Source: Bacteroidota bacterium (lineage in GTDB: Bacteria > Bacteroidota > Bacteroidia > UBA4408). Taken from it: DNA of 64,000 nt. How positions within the stretch are numbered: position 1 is the first letter of the stretch; every line of letters begins with the position of its first letter. The translations under genes were made by a program, and so were the position numbers. Positions 28,026 through 36,572 of this stretch are shown here, in pieces. Location of the stretch: the NCBI GenBank assembly GCA_016721765.1, contig JADKHO010000001.1, positions 2,096,001 through 2,160,000 of the forward strand, written 5' to 3'. The notes below the pieces were generated by a model. It was given only the letters and a program-made list of their open reading frames with translations. It was not told the origin of the DNA and did not search any database.

Positions 28026-29120
28026 CTATTTCAGGTAATTAAAATCGTGTCCTTTTTTAATTTGTTTAAGGCTTTCGTAAATCAATAAAATTACATTTTC
28101 AACATCCGTTTTATGCACTGCTTCTACAGTGGTGTGCATGTATTTCAGCGGAAGCGAAATAAGCGCAGAAGCAACTCCGCCAATTGAATAAGCAAATGCA
28201 TCGGTATCCGTTCCGGTAGCGCGCGAAACTGCGGCACGTTGGTAAGGAATTTTATTTTTTTCCGCTGCGTCAAAAATCAATTTTAATAAATTGTTTTGAA
28301 CTGCGGGTCCAACTGTTAACGATGGTCCTTTTCCGCAATGAATATCACCACTCACAATTTTATTCATCATGGGTGTTTGTGTATCATGTGTGACATCGGT
28401 AACTATTGCAACGTTAGGTTTAATACGGTGTGTAATCATTTCAGCGCCACGCAAACCAACTTCTTCTTGAACCGAATTTGTGATGTACAATCCAAAAGGT
28501 AGTTTCACTTTGTTTTCGTGCAAAAGGCGAGCAACTTCAGCAATCATAAAGCCTCCAATACGATTATCTAGAGCACGGCCAACATAATAGCGATCATTCA
28601 ATATCATAAACTCATCTTCGTAGGTAATCACACATCCTACCTGTACGCCCAGCTTTTCAACTTCTTCTTTGGAGTTACAACCGCAATCTAAAAAAATGTT
28701 TTTAAGGGTAGGAGTTTCCTCTTTTGCGGCATCTCGAACATGAATGGCGGGCCATCCAAATACAGCCTTAACGATGCCTTTATCGGTATGAATATTTACT
28801 CTTTTGCTGGGCGCGATTTGGTGATCAGACCCTCCATTTCGTTTCAAGTAAATAAAACCATCATTCGTAATGTAATTTACAAACCAGGAAATTTCATCGG
28901 CATGGGCCTCAATTACCACCTTATACTCAGCCTTCGGATTTATTACCCCAACAACTGTTCCGTAGGTATCCACAATATGCTCGTCAATATAAGGGCGGAT
29001 ATAATTCAGCCATAATTTTTGTCCTTCTTTTTCAAATCCTGTAGGGGCAGCATTATTGATGTATTTTTCTAAAAAAGTAAGAGAGTTTTTGGTTAGGATA
29101 GATTGGGTTTTCTTGGCCAT
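28026..29120 (-). CDS. M42 family metallopeptidase (aminopeptidase, FrvX/PepA-like)
   Basis: A 364-residue cytosolic, cocatalytic-metal aminopeptidase. Metal and catalytic residues can be followed in order: IEAHADEISW (His/Asp, about 71-80), RALDNRIGG (Asp bridging both metals, about 186-194), NSVQEEVGLRG (catalytic Glu pair, about 221-231), TDVTHDTQTP (Asp, about 247-256) and the C-terminal HTTVE (His, about 335-339). M42 enzymes form dodecameric tetrahedral (TET) particles that trim peptides; specificity is not predictable. Start ATG at 29120. Confidence 0.9.
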   Translation of the reverse strand: MAKKTQSILTKNSLTFLEKYINNAAPTGFEKEGQKLWLNYIRPYIDEHIVDTYGTVVGVINPKAEYKVVIEAHADEISWFVNYITNDGFIYLKRNGGSDHQIAPSKRVNIHTDKGIVKAVFGWPAIHVRDAAKEETPTLKNIFLDCGCNSKEEVEKLGVQVGCVITYEDEFMILNDRYYVGRALDNRIGGFMIAEVARLLHENKVKLPFGLYITNSVQEEVGLRGAEMITHRIKPNVAIVTDVTHDTQTPMMNKIVSGDIHCGKGPSLTVGPAVQNNLLKLIFDAAEKNKIPYQRAAVSRATGTDTDAFAYSIGGVASALISLPLKYMHTTVEAVHKTDVENVILLIYESLKQIKKGHDFNYLK

Positions 29121-29208
29121 GTTATGATGCTGTTAATTTTGAAATAAAGTATGAAGTAAAAATATTTTTTGAGGATTGTCAAGTATAAACTTAAAATTCT
29201 GAAATTAA

Positions 29209-29239
29209 GAAGGCTGTCTCTTAGATGAAACAGCCTTCG
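29209..29239 (-). terminator. Candidate terminator after pntB
   Basis: AAGGCTGT (29209-29216) and ACAGCCTT (29230-29237) are inverted repeats around a TCTCTTAGATGAA loop, next to A/T-rich flanks. This is suited to a hairpin at the end of the minus-strand pnt operon, about 25 nt past the pntB stop. Confidence 0.55.
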
Positions 29240-29263
29240 ATTACTAATTGTTCAAGTATATCA

Positions 29264-30670
29264 TTACATTGTTTTAAGTTCAGCAACCAAGCTGGTCAAT
29301 GCTTTTTTAGCATCGCCGAAGAACATGCTGCATTTGGGATCATAAAAGAGCAGGTTATCAATCCCGGCATAACCGGCATTCATGGAGCGTTTGTTAACTA
29401 CAACTGATTTGGCTCTATCCACTTCCAAGATTGGCATTCCGTAAATAGGAGAGGAGGGGTCGCTCTTTGCAGCCGGATTTACCACATCGTTGGCGCCCAC
29501 AATTAATACCACATCGGTTTGTTCAAATTCAGGATTAATGTCATCCATTTCGACTAATTTATCGTAAGAAACATTTGCCTCTGCCAGCAACACATTCATG
29601 TGACCGGGCATACGACCGGCAACAGGATGGATGGCATATTTAACTTCTACGCCGCGTTCTTCGAGCAGCATTTCTAATTCGTGAATTACGTGTTGTGCTT
29701 GTGCAACTGCAAGTCCGTAACCTGGAACAATTACCACTTTACGTGCATAATTCATTTGCACGGCAAGGTCGCTCACCTGAATATCTTTAATTGAACCTTT
29801 TACATCCGGTCCGTCGCCAATCGTTGCATTTCCACCGCCAAAGGCTCCAAAAATAACGTTGCTAAGCGGGCGGTTCATGGCTTTGCACATAATTAAAGTT
29901 AGCAATGTACCGGCTGATCCCACTAAAATTCCACCTGTTAACATTACTTTATTGTCATACAAAAATCCTCCGAAAGCGGCTGCTAATCCTGTGAAAGAGT
30001 TAAGCAAGGAAATCACAACCGGCATATCCGCACCACCAATTGGAATGGTAAATAAAATTCCGTAAACGGCTGCGCAAAGAAATAAAGTATAAGCAAGCAT
30101 CATGTTTCCACCGGTGGCAACAAAGTAAGCTCCAAATCCAAGTACAGCAAGCATCACCGCTGTATTTATGATATTATAACTTGGTAAGCGAACCGGTTTT
30201 CCCATGGTTCCATTTAACTTTAGGTAAGCAATAATACTTCCCGAAAAGGAAACGGTACCGATTATTAATCCGGCTACGATTGCAATCATGGTTCCGTAGC
30301 CAGTGGTAGCACCGGTAACTTCGTTGTGGTAATGGTGATTTAATTCGATAAGCGAAATTAATGCAGCACAGGCACCACCCATACCGTTAAACATGGATAC
30401 CAATTCGGGCATTTTAGTCATTTGCACTTTTTTAGCGGTAGACCATCCAATGGCAGTTCCGAGGGCAATGGCGCCGAATATTAATCCGTAAATTATTCCA
30501 CTAACTTCGCCTTCATGCAACACAATTGTTCCAAGTATGGCCAATGTCATTCCGATTGCGGCAATTGAATTTCCTTTTTTAGCGGTTTTTGCATTCCCCA
30601 TCATTTTTAAACCTAGTATGAAGGTTACAGAGCCAATGAGGTAACAGATTTCGAGCAGATTATGATTCAT
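29264..30670 (-). CDS. pntB: NAD(P) transhydrogenase subunit beta
   Basis: A 468-residue inner-membrane subunit. The first 270 residues are hydrophobic (about eight or nine helices, with GMGGACAALISLIEL and GTVSFSGSIIAYLKLNG). The C-terminal dIII NADP(H)-binding domain begins about 290 with VVIVPGYGLAVAQAQH and contains HPVAGRMPGHMNVLLAEA, LIVGANDVVNPAA and VDRAKSVVVNKRSMNAGYAG. With pntAA and pntAB it forms the proton-translocating enzyme that reduces NADP with NADH. The split PntAA/PntAB organisation is typical of many non-enteric bacteria. A short hairpin-like stretch with AAGGCTGTCTC and AAACAGCCTT lies beyond its stop (29209-29239). Confidence 0.95.
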   Translation of the reverse strand: MNHNLLEICYLIGSVTFILGLKMMGNAKTAKKGNSIAAIGMTLAILGTIVLHEGEVSGIIYGLIFGAIALGTAIGWSTAKKVQMTKMPELVSMFNGMGGACAALISLIELNHHYHNEVTGATTGYGTMIAIVAGLIIGTVSFSGSIIAYLKLNGTMGKPVRLPSYNIINTAVMLAVLGFGAYFVATGGNMMLAYTLFLCAAVYGILFTIPIGGADMPVVISLLNSFTGLAAAFGGFLYDNKVMLTGGILVGSAGTLLTLIMCKAMNRPLSNVIFGAFGGGNATIGDGPDVKGSIKDIQVSDLAVQMNYARKVVIVPGYGLAVAQAQHVIHELEMLLEERGVEVKYAIHPVAGRMPGHMNVLLAEANVSYDKLVEMDDINPEFEQTDVVLIVGANDVVNPAAKSDPSSPIYGMPILEVDRAKSVVVNKRSMNAGYAGIDNLLFYDPKCSMFFGDAKKALTSLVAELKTM

Positions 30671-30700
30671 ATTTTTGATATTGGGTAATCTAGTTTTTTA

Positions 30701-30754
30701 ATGGTTACGAATAAACGAATGGTTACGAATAAACGAATCGTACCGAATTTACGA
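30701..30754 (+). repeat. 18-bp tandem repeat array, locus 2
   Basis: Two perfect units ATGGTTACGAATAAACGA (30701-30718 and 30719-30736) and a third diverged unit fill most of the gap between pntAB and pntB. The same unit recurs at 21538 and 35542. Confidence 0.85.
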
Positions 30755-30771
30755 ATACCGGTAGCCTGAAT

Positions 30772-31077
30772 TTATTTCTTTTTAAACATGTCGAGCATGC
30801 GGTCGGTTACTACGAATCCACCTACCACGTTTAAGGTTCCAAGCACAACTGCAAGGAAGCCCAAACCTAAAGCTAGGTAATCGCTTGGATCTACGCTCAT
30901 CATCACATATATTGCACCTACTACTACTACACCGTGTATGGCGTTTGCACCCGACATTAAGGGGGTATGCAAAACCGTTGGAACACCGCCAATTACTTCT
31001 ACACCCACAAAAATGGAAAGCACGATGAAGTAAATCATATCCTTATTGTTCCCGATAAAATCTAATATTTCTGACAT
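30772..31077 (-). CDS. pntAB: NAD(P) transhydrogenase subunit alpha, membrane part
   Basis: A 101-residue protein with three to four membrane helices, corresponding to the C-terminal membrane segment of E. coli PntA. Diagnostic segments are VGVEVIGGVPTVLHTPLMSG (about 22-41), ANAIHGVVVVGA and LGTLNVVGGFVVTDRMLDMF, the last at the very C-terminus. It lies between pntAA and pntB; the gap to pntB is 101 nt and contains a repeat array. Confidence 0.95.
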   Translation of the reverse strand: MSEILDFIGNNKDMIYFIVLSIFVGVEVIGGVPTVLHTPLMSGANAIHGVVVVGAIYVMMSVDPSDYLALGLGFLAVVLGTLNVVGGFVVTDRMLDMFKKK

Positions 31078-31093
31078 ATTTTTTTAATTTATT

Positions 31094-31121
31094 GATTAGC
31101 CGATTAGCCGATTAGCTGATT
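31094..31121 (+). repeat. 8-bp tandem repeat
   Basis: GATTAGCC occurs in three to four head-to-tail copies (last ones diverged) in the gap between pntAA and pntAB. Confidence 0.6.
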
Positions 31122-31159
31122 TGTGACAGGTTTGAAAATTGGTTAACATTGTATCTAAA

Positions 31160-32290
31160 TTAAGCAGTTACTGGCTTTGCAACACTGGTGTGCACTGCTT
31201 TTCCTTGGTGTGTGATAAGACTACCTTTTGTGATGTCTTCTTCCATTTCCCATTTGAATTTGTCTTTATCGGCAAGGTGAAGGAGGAGAGTTTGAATATT
31301 TTTAGCGTATAAATCGCTCGCGTTCATGGGAAGCATAGAAGGTAAATTACTTTCGCCAATGATGGTTACGCCGTGTTTTTGAACTGTTTTATTTAATTCG
31401 CTTCCTATTACATTTCCACCTTGCTCAACGGCCATATCCAAGATTACAGAACCATAGCGCATGCTTTTTACCATTTCGTCGGTTACGAGCAAAGGTGCTT
31501 TTTTGCCTGGTATGAGTGCCGTCGTAATTACGATATCGGCATCTTTCACGTGTTTTGCAACGGTTTCTTTTTGCTTGGTTAGAAATTCTTCTGAAACGCT
31601 TCGAACATAACCCCCTTCAACCATAATGGTATTATCGGAAGGAACTTCAATAAATTTACCGCCAAGGGATTCCACTTGTTCTTTAGTATCGGTGCGCACG
31701 TCGCTCACTTCCACCACAGCACCCAATCGTTTAGCTGTTGCAATGGCTTGTAAACCTGCTACACCTGCACCAAATATCACCACTTTCGAAGGGCGAATTG
31801 TGCCAGCTGCGGTGGTCATCATTGGTAAGATTTTACCTAGTGTATCAGCGGCAAGCAAAACACTTTTATATCCGGCTAAATTAGCTTGAGAGGAAAGCGC
31901 ATCCATTTTTTGTGCGCGTGAAATACGCGGAACTGCATCCATCGAAAAGGCCGAAATTCCTGCTTTCACACAGGCATCTACTAAATCGGGATTGGTTGCA
32001 GCGAACATAAAAGAAATAAGCACTGCCTCTTTTTTCATCCAAGTGATTTCGGCCGGATGGGGTGCATTTACTTTAAGCACTACATCGGCTTCCGAGTAAA
32101 CCTTATTAATTGATTCAACAATTGTAGCACCTGCAGCAAGATAAGCTTCATCGGGAAAATAGGAGCGTGCACCGGCATCTTTTTGTATGCGGCATTCGAA
32201 ACCTGCTTTAACGAGGGCTTTCACAACATCAGGAGTAAGTGCCACTCGGTTTTCTTTTTCTTTGGTTTCTTTGGGAACAGATAGTATCAA
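31160..32290 (-). CDS. pntAA: NAD(P) transhydrogenase subunit alpha, NAD-binding part
   Basis: A 376-residue soluble dI domain of the alanine dehydrogenase/PNT fold. Motifs: VPKETKEKENRVALTPDVV near the N-terminus, MDAVPRISRAQKMDALSSQA (about 131-150), VVIFGAGVAGLQAIATAKRL (about 176-195), LGAVVEVSDVRTDTKEQVES (about 195-214) and VITTALIPGKKAPLLVT (about 261-277). It binds NAD(H) and passes hydride to the dIII domain of PntB. First gene of the three-gene pnt operon. Start ATG at 32290. Confidence 0.95.
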   Translation of the reverse strand: MILSVPKETKEKENRVALTPDVVKALVKAGFECRIQKDAGARSYFPDEAYLAAGATIVESINKVYSEADVVLKVNAPHPAEITWMKKEAVLISFMFAATNPDLVDACVKAGISAFSMDAVPRISRAQKMDALSSQANLAGYKSVLLAADTLGKILPMMTTAAGTIRPSKVVIFGAGVAGLQAIATAKRLGAVVEVSDVRTDTKEQVESLGGKFIEVPSDNTIMVEGGYVRSVSEEFLTKQKETVAKHVKDADIVITTALIPGKKAPLLVTDEMVKSMRYGSVILDMAVEQGGNVIGSELNKTVQKHGVTIIGESNLPSMLPMNASDLYAKNIQTLLLHLADKDKFKWEMEEDITKGSLITHQGKAVHTSVAKPVTA

Positions 32291-32416
32291 TGGGTTATTT
32301 TTTAATGAATTAGTAATTTAAAAAATCGCCCGCAAAAGTAGAAATTTTATTGAAAGAACAGGTCAGATATGCCTCAGGTTTTTGGACTTATTTTTTTGTA
32401 TATTATGTGCCTAACA

Positions 32417-33403
32417 CTAATCGTGCAGGACAATCAATTTTAAGCTTTTATAGGCGGCAGCAGTTTGAACCTTTAGTGTGTAAACCCCCGAAGCATAGTC
32501 GGCAGTAGGAAGAGTTATTTCATGAAGTCCTTTTTCAAGAATGCTATATTTTTTAAGGTGAATCATTTTTCCATTTTTGTCGCAGATGCTGAGTTGAACC
32601 GGGCTGGATTCAGTTATGGTAAATTGAACATTAGAGGTGGTATTGGAAGGATTGGGATGAATGGAAAGCGCCAAAGATGATGAAGCGCTAAGCTCTTTTA
32701 TTCCGATTGCTGTTTTATCTACAATTGGAAAAATTGCAAAATCAACATCCAGCGGCCAACTTCTGAGCATGGTGTACCAGCGGCCATTACTTTGTTTTTC
32801 CCAGGATAGTTCTGTTTTTAATGCAGATGAGTCTTTTGTTGAATACAAGCCTACTCTATCTGCTGTATCCAAATGACTCATGTCGAAACCTATTGCGAAT
32901 TTGCCTTTGGTACTCACACCCCATTCAAAATCCAACACGGTAGGGTGTCCGGCAATGGTATCAATTGAATCTAAAAATAATTTACGAGAGGCGATAATTG
33001 TATCCGGGCAGGCTTTTGTGGTATTTCCTGCAGAAAAGCCAATGCTGTCTATTTTATAAATATTAACCAATAGAAAGGAATCTTGTGCAGCTTTTTTCTT
33101 GGCGGCAAAAAAGAACATTACTTTGCGAATGTTGTAGCGAGCGGTATCATCCACTAAAAATTCTTGTGCTTTGGCAATATCCCCAAAAAAATTTGTTCCT
33201 ACTGCATAACCACCCAATTGGTCTTTGTACAAAGCTTGAGGAGACGCATTATACGCACATAAACCCAAGGTATCTGCACAACTTAAGGTTTTTACAAAAG
33301 CAATTCCATTTGTTCCGACTTTTTGTTCTTTCACAAAATTGCGTTGAGCAAAGCTTGCGCATGAAATTAATAGTGCAAGAAAAATCAAAATAACATGTTT
33401 CAT
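32417..33403 (-). CDS. Secreted T9SS-sorted protein of unknown function
   Basis: A 328-residue protein with signal peptide MKHVILIFLALLISCASFAQ. The middle 220 residues show a jelly-roll-like beta pattern (KAQEFLVDDTARYNIRKVMF, FLLVNIYKIDSIG, FAIGFDMSHLDTADRVGLYS), but I do not recognise the family. The C-terminal 85 residues (LALSIHPNPSNTTSNVQFTI, ICDKNGKMIHLKKYSI, ITLPTADYASGVYTLKVQT) form a type A T9SS sorting domain. It stands alone, about 110 nt from its neighbours. Confidence 0.8.
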   Translation of the reverse strand: MKHVILIFLALLISCASFAQRNFVKEQKVGTNGIAFVKTLSCADTLGLCAYNASPQALYKDQLGGYAVGTNFFGDIAKAQEFLVDDTARYNIRKVMFFFAAKKKAAQDSFLLVNIYKIDSIGFSAGNTTKACPDTIIASRKLFLDSIDTIAGHPTVLDFEWGVSTKGKFAIGFDMSHLDTADRVGLYSTKDSSALKTELSWEKQSNGRWYTMLRSWPLDVDFAIFPIVDKTAIGIKELSASSSLALSIHPNPSNTTSNVQFTITESSPVQLSICDKNGKMIHLKKYSILEKGLHEITLPTADYASGVYTLKVQTAAAYKSLKLIVLHD

Positions 33404-33513
33404 CCCATCATTTTTAAGAGGCGCAAACTTACTATTATTATGGGCAATAAAAAAGTAATGAAGTGAAAGCGCAGGCTAAAAAATCTAAATTTTACAAAAT
33501 TTGGAATTGCCGA

Positions 33514-34131
33514 TTAGTAAATGCTTCTTAAATAATATTCGCATTCGTTTCCTAAATTAAACAGCGCATCTAAAATACTTAGGTTGGGAACAAATTCGTA
33601 CTTGTTTTCGAAGACTTGAATGTAGGGTGGAAAATTTTTTTGACTTTTGATTTTAGGAGTAAATAGATTGCGCGCATCGGTTATTGATTCCGGTTCCGCA
33701 TCATAGTGTGGGGTTAGCAGCGTTTTTATTTTGATGCCCATAATTTCAAGAATCTTTTCTTGTGCGGCTTGATTTAAATCCAGTAAAAAATCAAATTTTC
33801 TTTCAAAAAGTGGAAATAAATCGTCTTGATAAAATTCGAAAAACGGGGAAGCGTTGTAGGCACTAGAAATGCTGCGCCAATGCTGCAATTGCCACGGTGT
33901 TTTGTAATCAATGCGGATGTCTTTTGTAAGGCTTTTATTTTTGCGTTCTTGAAGCGGAATACTTAGCGTTTGTTTTCCATTGGCTGCTAAAATTTCACAG
34001 CGGTTGCGAAAGGTTTGCTTTAAAAAAAATTCGTGCTGCTCAATATGAATGGTTTGATGCGCAAGCAACTCACTGTAATACTCCGCCGGCGCAAAGTAAG
34101 CAGTGCTTAACAAAATGGAGTCGTGTTGCAT
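33514..34131 (-). CDS. WbqC family protein
   Basis: A 205-residue protein with the WbqC pattern: LSTAYFAPAEYYSELLAHQT, IHIEQHEFFLKQTFRNRCEI, LSIPLQERKNKSLTKDIRID, WQLQHWRSISSAYNASPFFE and a C-terminal VPNLSILDALFNLG. The family is conserved in Bacteroidota next to lepB and dapB, as here, and is also found in polysaccharide clusters; its biochemical role is not established. It starts 52 nt after lepB stop and probably belongs to the same transcript. Confidence 0.88.
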   Translation of the reverse strand: MQHDSILLSTAYFAPAEYYSELLAHQTIHIEQHEFFLKQTFRNRCEILAANGKQTLSIPLQERKNKSLTKDIRIDYKTPWQLQHWRSISSAYNASPFFEFYQDDLFPLFERKFDFLLDLNQAAQEKILEIMGIKIKTLLTPHYDAEPESITDARNLFTPKIKSQKNFPPYIQVFENKYEFVPNLSILDALFNLGNECEYYLRSIY

Positions 34132-34183
34132 AAAATGATGCTTCTAATTCATCTAGCAATTTGAAATAGATGCAAAATCATAC

Positions 34184-35440
34184 TTAAACTTTTGCGCCTT
34201 TTCGTCTTCTGTAAAGTGCTAATCCCCCATAAATTAAAGCAATTACACCTGCAATGGGTAGGAAAAAGGAATGCGTTACACCATAATCGGTAATAAAGGA
34301 GAATACTCTATTCCAGCGTATTTTTTTAAAGAGATTGCTTTCATTAGGATCTAAACTCAACCATACAAACACACCTTTTCCAACAATGTGATCAATAGGC
34401 ACAAATCCCCAAAAGCGTGAATCGGCTGAATTATGGCGGTTGTCACCCATCATAAAATAGTAATCCATTTTAAAAGTATAGGAATTGGCAACATTTCCAT
34501 TTATGTAAATTATACTGTCTTTTACTTCCAATTTATTGTGCTCGTAAGTCTCTATAACTCGGGAATAAAGTGCAAGGTTCTTTCTTGTTAAATTAACAGT
34601 GGCACCTTCCTTAGGAATTACAATGGGCCCATAATTATCCACATTCCAAGGAAAATTTCTATCGTGTGGATACATGCTCATGGTATCCGCAAGTTTTGGA
34701 TTTTCGATATAAGGTTCCACACTTTTCACCACGGCAATTTGTTTTACCTTTTCGACTGTTTCTTTGGTAAGCATCATCACATATTCACCCGGAGTTTCGA
34801 GCGGATTACCATCGGTAATATTTAGTTCTTGAATCGTTTTGGGATTAAGCATGGTTCCATCGGTTACCACATGGTAACGGAATTGCATGTTGGCCGGCTT
34901 TTCGGCCATTTTATTGTTGATGTAAAGCGTGCTTTCTTTTACCTGCAATGTATCGCCGGGAATGGCAACACAGCGTTTAATATAATTTTCTTGTTTATCC
35001 ACCGGTCTGAAATCCTCCATAGGATAATTGAAAACCACCACATCGTTGTTTTTAATTTCGCCCAATCCCGGCAAACGGTAGTAAGGAAGTTTAATCCACT
35101 CTAAGTAAGATTTTGTATCGTCGGTAAATGGAAGTGTATGGTGGGCAAAAGGAAACGAAAGAGGCGTGTTAGGAATGCGTGCGCCATAACTCACTTTACT
35201 TACGAAAAGAAAATCGCCCACGAGCAAGGATTTTTCCATCGAAGAGGTTGGGATGGTGTAGGCTTCAATAAAAAAGGTACGAATTAAAGTGGCTGCAATC
35301 ACTGCAAAAATAATGGCATCGGCCCATTCGCGCCCCATTGATTTTTTTTTGTCGCTTTTGCGGAGGACGAAGTATAATCCAAACGTGATTAATCCTAAGA
35401 AGATAACCACCATTATGTTTTTCTTTTTTGATTCAGCCAT
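34184..35440 (-). CDS. lepB: Signal peptidase I, large Bacteroidota type
   Basis: A 418-residue S26 peptidase that removes Sec signal peptides outside the inner membrane. Two N-terminal helices (about 8-25, 40-57) are followed by the nucleophile in IPTSSMEKSL (Ser67), the general-base lysine in NYIKRCVAIPGD (about Lys152), MGDNRHNSADSRFWGFVP (about 330-347) and a C-terminal helix (about 395-412). A roughly 120-residue insertion between the catalytic boxes makes it much larger than E. coli LepB, as is usual in this phylum. Start ATG at 35440. Upstream lies a short TTAGTACAAAGA double repeat and an 18-bp repeat array. Confidence 0.95.
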   Translation of the reverse strand: MAESKKKNIMVVIFLGLITFGLYFVLRKSDKKKSMGREWADAIIFAVIAATLIRTFFIEAYTIPTSSMEKSLLVGDFLFVSKVSYGARIPNTPLSFPFAHHTLPFTDDTKSYLEWIKLPYYRLPGLGEIKNNDVVVFNYPMEDFRPVDKQENYIKRCVAIPGDTLQVKESTLYINNKMAEKPANMQFRYHVVTDGTMLNPKTIQELNITDGNPLETPGEYVMMLTKETVEKVKQIAVVKSVEPYIENPKLADTMSMYPHDRNFPWNVDNYGPIVIPKEGATVNLTRKNLALYSRVIETYEHNKLEVKDSIIYINGNVANSYTFKMDYYFMMGDNRHNSADSRFWGFVPIDHIVGKGVFVWLSLDPNESNLFKKIRWNRVFSFITDYGVTHSFFLPIAGVIALIYGGLALYRRRKGAKV

Positions 35441-35444
35441 ATTT

Positions 35445-35478
35445 TTTAGTACAAAGATTTTAGTATTTAGTACAAAGA
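35445..35478 (-). repeat. TTAGTACAAAGA double repeat upstream of lepB
   Basis: TTTAGTACAAAGA occurs at 35445-35457 and again at 35466-35478, immediately before the lepB start. The reverse complement core CTTTGTACT is also doubled just before the aminotransferase start (17756 and 17770). It may mark a promoter region; no function is proven. Confidence 0.55.
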
Positions 35479-35541
35479 CTTCTATTGTTTATTTAATCGT
35501 AACTATTTGTTTCTTCCTAATCATTCGTTAATTGTAACAAT

Positions 35542-35612
35542 TCGTTTATTCGTTACGATTCGTTTATCCGTAACCATCCGTTTATCCGTAACCATCCGTT
35601 TATTCGTAACCT
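35542..35612 (-). repeat. 18-bp tandem repeat array, locus 3
   Basis: Four units of the same 18-bp motif as at 21538 and 30701, here in opposite orientation (TCGTTTATCCGTAACCAT and variants), lie between lepB and dapB. The last unit supplies the dapB TAA stop codon (35600-35602) and its last codons. Confidence 0.85.
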
Positions 35613-36319
35613 AACACATCTTTCATGGTGAACACTCCTTTTTTACCTAAGAGCCATTCTGCTGCGAGTACTGCGCCCAACGCAAAACCTTTTCGGTTAT
35701 GGGCGGTGTGTTTTATTTCGATGCTGTCAATTTCTGATGTGTATGTAATTGCGTGAGTACCGGGAACTCCTTCTTCACGAAAGGACTCAATTCCAATTTC
35801 TGCTTTTTCAGTTGATAGATGGTTCACCCATTTCGTTTTTTCAGGCAACACTTTTATAACATCTTCTGCCAGTGAAATTGCTGTACCGCTTGGCGCGTCG
35901 AGCTTTTGGAGGTGATGCGTTTCCTGCATACTTATAGTGTATTCGGGATTATTCTTCATCAACTCCGCCAATTTTTTATTTAATTCAAAAAACAAATTTA
36001 CACCCACACTAAAATTGCTGGCGTAAAGGAAAGATTGATTTAATTGAGTAGCAATTAGCTTAACATCATTTAACTTTTGGTACCAACCCGTAGTGCCCAT
36101 AACTATTGGTATTGCACTATTAAAGCAACGTATGCTGTTGGCCGCAGCCCATTGAGGTTTGCTAAAATCGATGGCAACATCCGCTAATTTTATATCGTCG
36201 TTGGTATAGGTGGAAGCATTTTGGGAGCTAACCTTTAACACAATTGTATGCCCGCGTTGAAGTGCAATAGCTTCAATTTCTTTCCCCATTTTTCCATAAC
36301 CGAGCAATGCAATTTTCAT
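35600..36319 (-). CDS. dapB: 4-hydroxy-tetrahydrodipicolinate reductase
   Basis: A 239-residue NAD(P)H-dependent enzyme of lysine/diaminopimelate synthesis. The Rossmann start is IALLGYGKMGKEIEAIA. The substrate-binding segment EHHLQKLDAPSGTA-like sequence appears as ETHHLQKLDAPSGTAISLAE (about 133-152), containing the catalytic His pair and Lys. FREEGVPGTHAITY (about 176-189) is also family-typical. The protein is shorter than the 270-residue enteric enzyme, as usual in Bacteroidota. Its final GYE-stop is encoded within an 18-bp repeat unit. Confidence 0.95.
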   Translation of the reverse strand: MKIALLGYGKMGKEIEAIALQRGHTIVLKVSSQNASTYTNDDIKLADVAIDFSKPQWAAANSIRCFNSAIPIVMGTTGWYQKLNDVKLIATQLNQSFLYASNFSVGVNLFFELNKKLAELMKNNPEYTISMQETHHLQKLDAPSGTAISLAEDVIKVLPEKTKWVNHLSTEKAEIGIESFREEGVPGTHAITYTSEIDSIEIKHTAHNRKGFALGAVLAAEWLLGKKGVFTMKDVLGYE

Positions 36320-36572
36320 TCAGCTAAATGTTTTGTTTTTTTATTTGCGTGCAAAATAACGGTATTGCTGTGAGCTTGCAAAACTTTGTTTGGAATTGAG
36401 GGAATATTGATTGAATTGAGATTTTTTAATATGGGGTTGCATTAAGCCAGAGGCTTTAATAATAGCTCACGCTCACAGGATGCGGGCGAATGTTTTGTAG
36501 AGCGCATGGTTGTGTTTACACTCGCAGGATGCGAGCGAAAGTTTGTTTTAAGGAAAGGGCGAGGCTTGGGAT
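36320..36572. repeat. Gap with two 24-bp hairpin-forming direct repeats
   Basis: This gap holds copies at 36472-36495 and 36521-36544, both of the form CTCxCAGGATGCGxGCGAA, then GTTT after a short spacer. The second copy is a perfect hairpin CTCGCA-GGA-TGCGAG. No ORF is credible here. The repeats could be REP-like elements or part of the DUF5683 gene terminator. Confidence 0.6.

Noticed and set aside
31544..31552. TTTCACGTG as a possible half of a parS site
   Set aside because: Only the left arm matches the parS palindrome and it lies inside pntAA; the other CACGTG near 38265 inside parA is also not a full palindrome.
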